Shown here one piece after another: positions 5,895-6,544 of a DNA stretch of 6,544 nt; within the stretch, counting starts at the first letter, position 1, and every line of letters starts with the position of its first letter. The stretch is taken from the NCBI GenBank assembly GCA_013203545.1, contig JABMQA010000941.1:1-6544 (forward strand). The letters are read 5' to 3'. The translations under genes were made by a program, and so were the position numbers. The notes under the pieces were generated by a model. It worked only from the letters and a program-made list of their open reading frames with translations, did not search any database and was not told the origin of the DNA. Origin of the DNA: Bacteroidota bacterium. Lineage in GTDB: Bacteria; Bacteroidota; Bacteroidia; Bacteroidales; 4484-276.

Positions 5895-6544
5895 ATGAAA
5901 AAACTTAACTTTTTAGTGGCTCTGGCAACCTTGATCCTGCTTACTTCCATGAAGTCAGATAATCCGGCATACCGGCTTTACAACACCTTGGGCAAAGAGG
6001 TAAAATATAAAAAATTGGTAAAGGCCGCAGCACAAGCCGATATTGTCCTTTTTGGCGAATCGCATAACAACCCGATCAGTCACTGGCTTCAGTTACAATT
6101 AACCAAAGACCTGTACGCCGTAAGAGGCGCTTCGCTGGTTCTGGCCGCCGAAATGTTTGAATCTGATAACCAACTGTTGCTGGATGAATATATCTCCGGT
6201 AGTATCAGGCAAAAGAATTTTGAAGATGAGGCCAAATTGTGGAAAAATTACACAACAGATTATAAGCCCCTTGTGGAATTTGCAAAGGACAGCAACCTGT
6301 ATTTTATTGCAAGCAATATTCCAAGGCGATATGCTTCAATTGTTCACAAAGGGGGCTTCGAAGCGCTTAATGACCTCTCCACACAGGCAAAAGCCTTGAT
6401 TGCACCGTTACCCATTACCTACGATCCTGAATTGGAATGCTATAAAGGTATGCTTGAAATGATGGGCGGGATGGCTCACGCAAATGAAAATCTCCCCAAA
6501 GCACAGGCCGCAAAAGATGCTACGATGGCTTATTTTATTTACAA
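5895..6544 (+). CDS. ChaN-type (DUF399) exported protein, partial at right edge
   Basis: The frame is open from ATG 5895 to the window end, giving 216 residues without a stop; the C-terminus is missing. Residues 1-18 form an export signal (KK followed by a hydrophobic core). The stretch VLFGESHNNPISHW (51-64), with the GE-H motif including His57, then AAEMF (84-88) and a later IPRRYA segment (142-147), mark the ChaN/DUF399 family, whose Campylobacter member is a heme-binding lipoprotein linked to iron uptake. Here no cysteine follows the hydrophobic core, so there is no lipobox and it is probably a soluble periplasmic or SPase I-processed protein rather than a lipoprotein. Heme binding is inference from the family. 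The start lies two bases after the thioesterase stop, indicating translational coupling. Family members are usually near 280-300 residues, so roughly a quarter is likely missing. Confidence 0.85.
   Translation, partial: MKKLNFLVALATLILLTSMKSDNPAYRLYNTLGKEVKYKKLVKAAAQADIVLFGESHNNPISHWLQLQLTKDLYAVRGASLVLAAEMFESDNQLLLDEYISGSIRQKNFEDEAKLWKNYTTDYKPLVEFAKDSNLYFIASNIPRRYASIVHKGGFEALNDLSTQAKALIAPLPITYDPELECYKGMLEMMGGMAHANENLPKAQAAKDATMAYFIY

Noticed and set aside
5666..5950. Minus-strand frame across the thioesterase-ChaN junction
   Set aside because: It is antisense to two genes with clear family signatures and shows no domain of its own.
6157..6399. 80-residue open frame inside the right-edge gene
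   Set aside because: It is in another frame of the ChaN-type gene, whose own frame is open from 5895 to the window end and carries family motifs.
1783..6544. A dedicated heme system made of HemD, the S41 protease and the ChaN-type protein
   Set aside because: HemD and ChaN both relate to tetrapyrroles in their families, but a strong terminator and unrelated genes separate them, and no heme transporter or receptor is present.

Overview
The window looks like a piece of a Bacteroidota chromosome, probably of the order Bacteroidales or a close relative. Four things point there. The DNA is AT-rich. The genes lack clear Shine-Dalgarno sites. Several intergenic regions carry the -7 promoter motif TAnnTTTG that is characteristic of this phylum. 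The run DUF4271 protein - hemD - rnpA, with rnpA away from rpmH, is an arrangement known from this group. No organism can be named from the sequence alone.

Layout. Positions 1-180 hold no gene. They carry short direct and inverted repeats (copies of CACTAAG, and a head-to-head copy at the very left edge) and one imperfect inverted repeat. A short-form adenylate kinase (adk) lies at 181-753 on the minus strand. A divergent intergenic region of about 100 bases holds one recognisable promoter for adk and a weaker one for the rightward genes. The plus strand then carries a polytopic membrane protein of unknown function (DUF4271), uroporphyrinogen-III synthase (hemD), the RNase P protein (rnpA) and a secreted S41 carboxy-terminal processing protease. 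A clear rho-independent terminator closes this block at 4814-4853. A second plus-strand block follows with its own promoter: cytidine deaminase (cdd), a hotdog-fold acyl-CoA thioesterase and a ChaN-type (DUF399) protein that runs off the right edge.

How the genes relate. Most are housekeeping functions: nucleotide balance (Adk, Cdd), tetrapyrrole synthesis (HemD), tRNA 5' maturation (RnpA), envelope proteolysis (S41 protease) and acyl-CoA turnover. The grouping looks like conserved synteny rather than one pathway. The thioesterase and ChaN genes are two bases apart and are surely co-transcribed. I see no phage, transposase, CRISPR, toxin or defence genes, and no evidence of a new multi-gene system. 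The points most worth a second look are the repeat cluster at the left edge, the uncharacterised DUF4271 protein beside hemD and rnpA, the absence of yidD after rnpA, and a ChaN protein without a lipobox cysteine.
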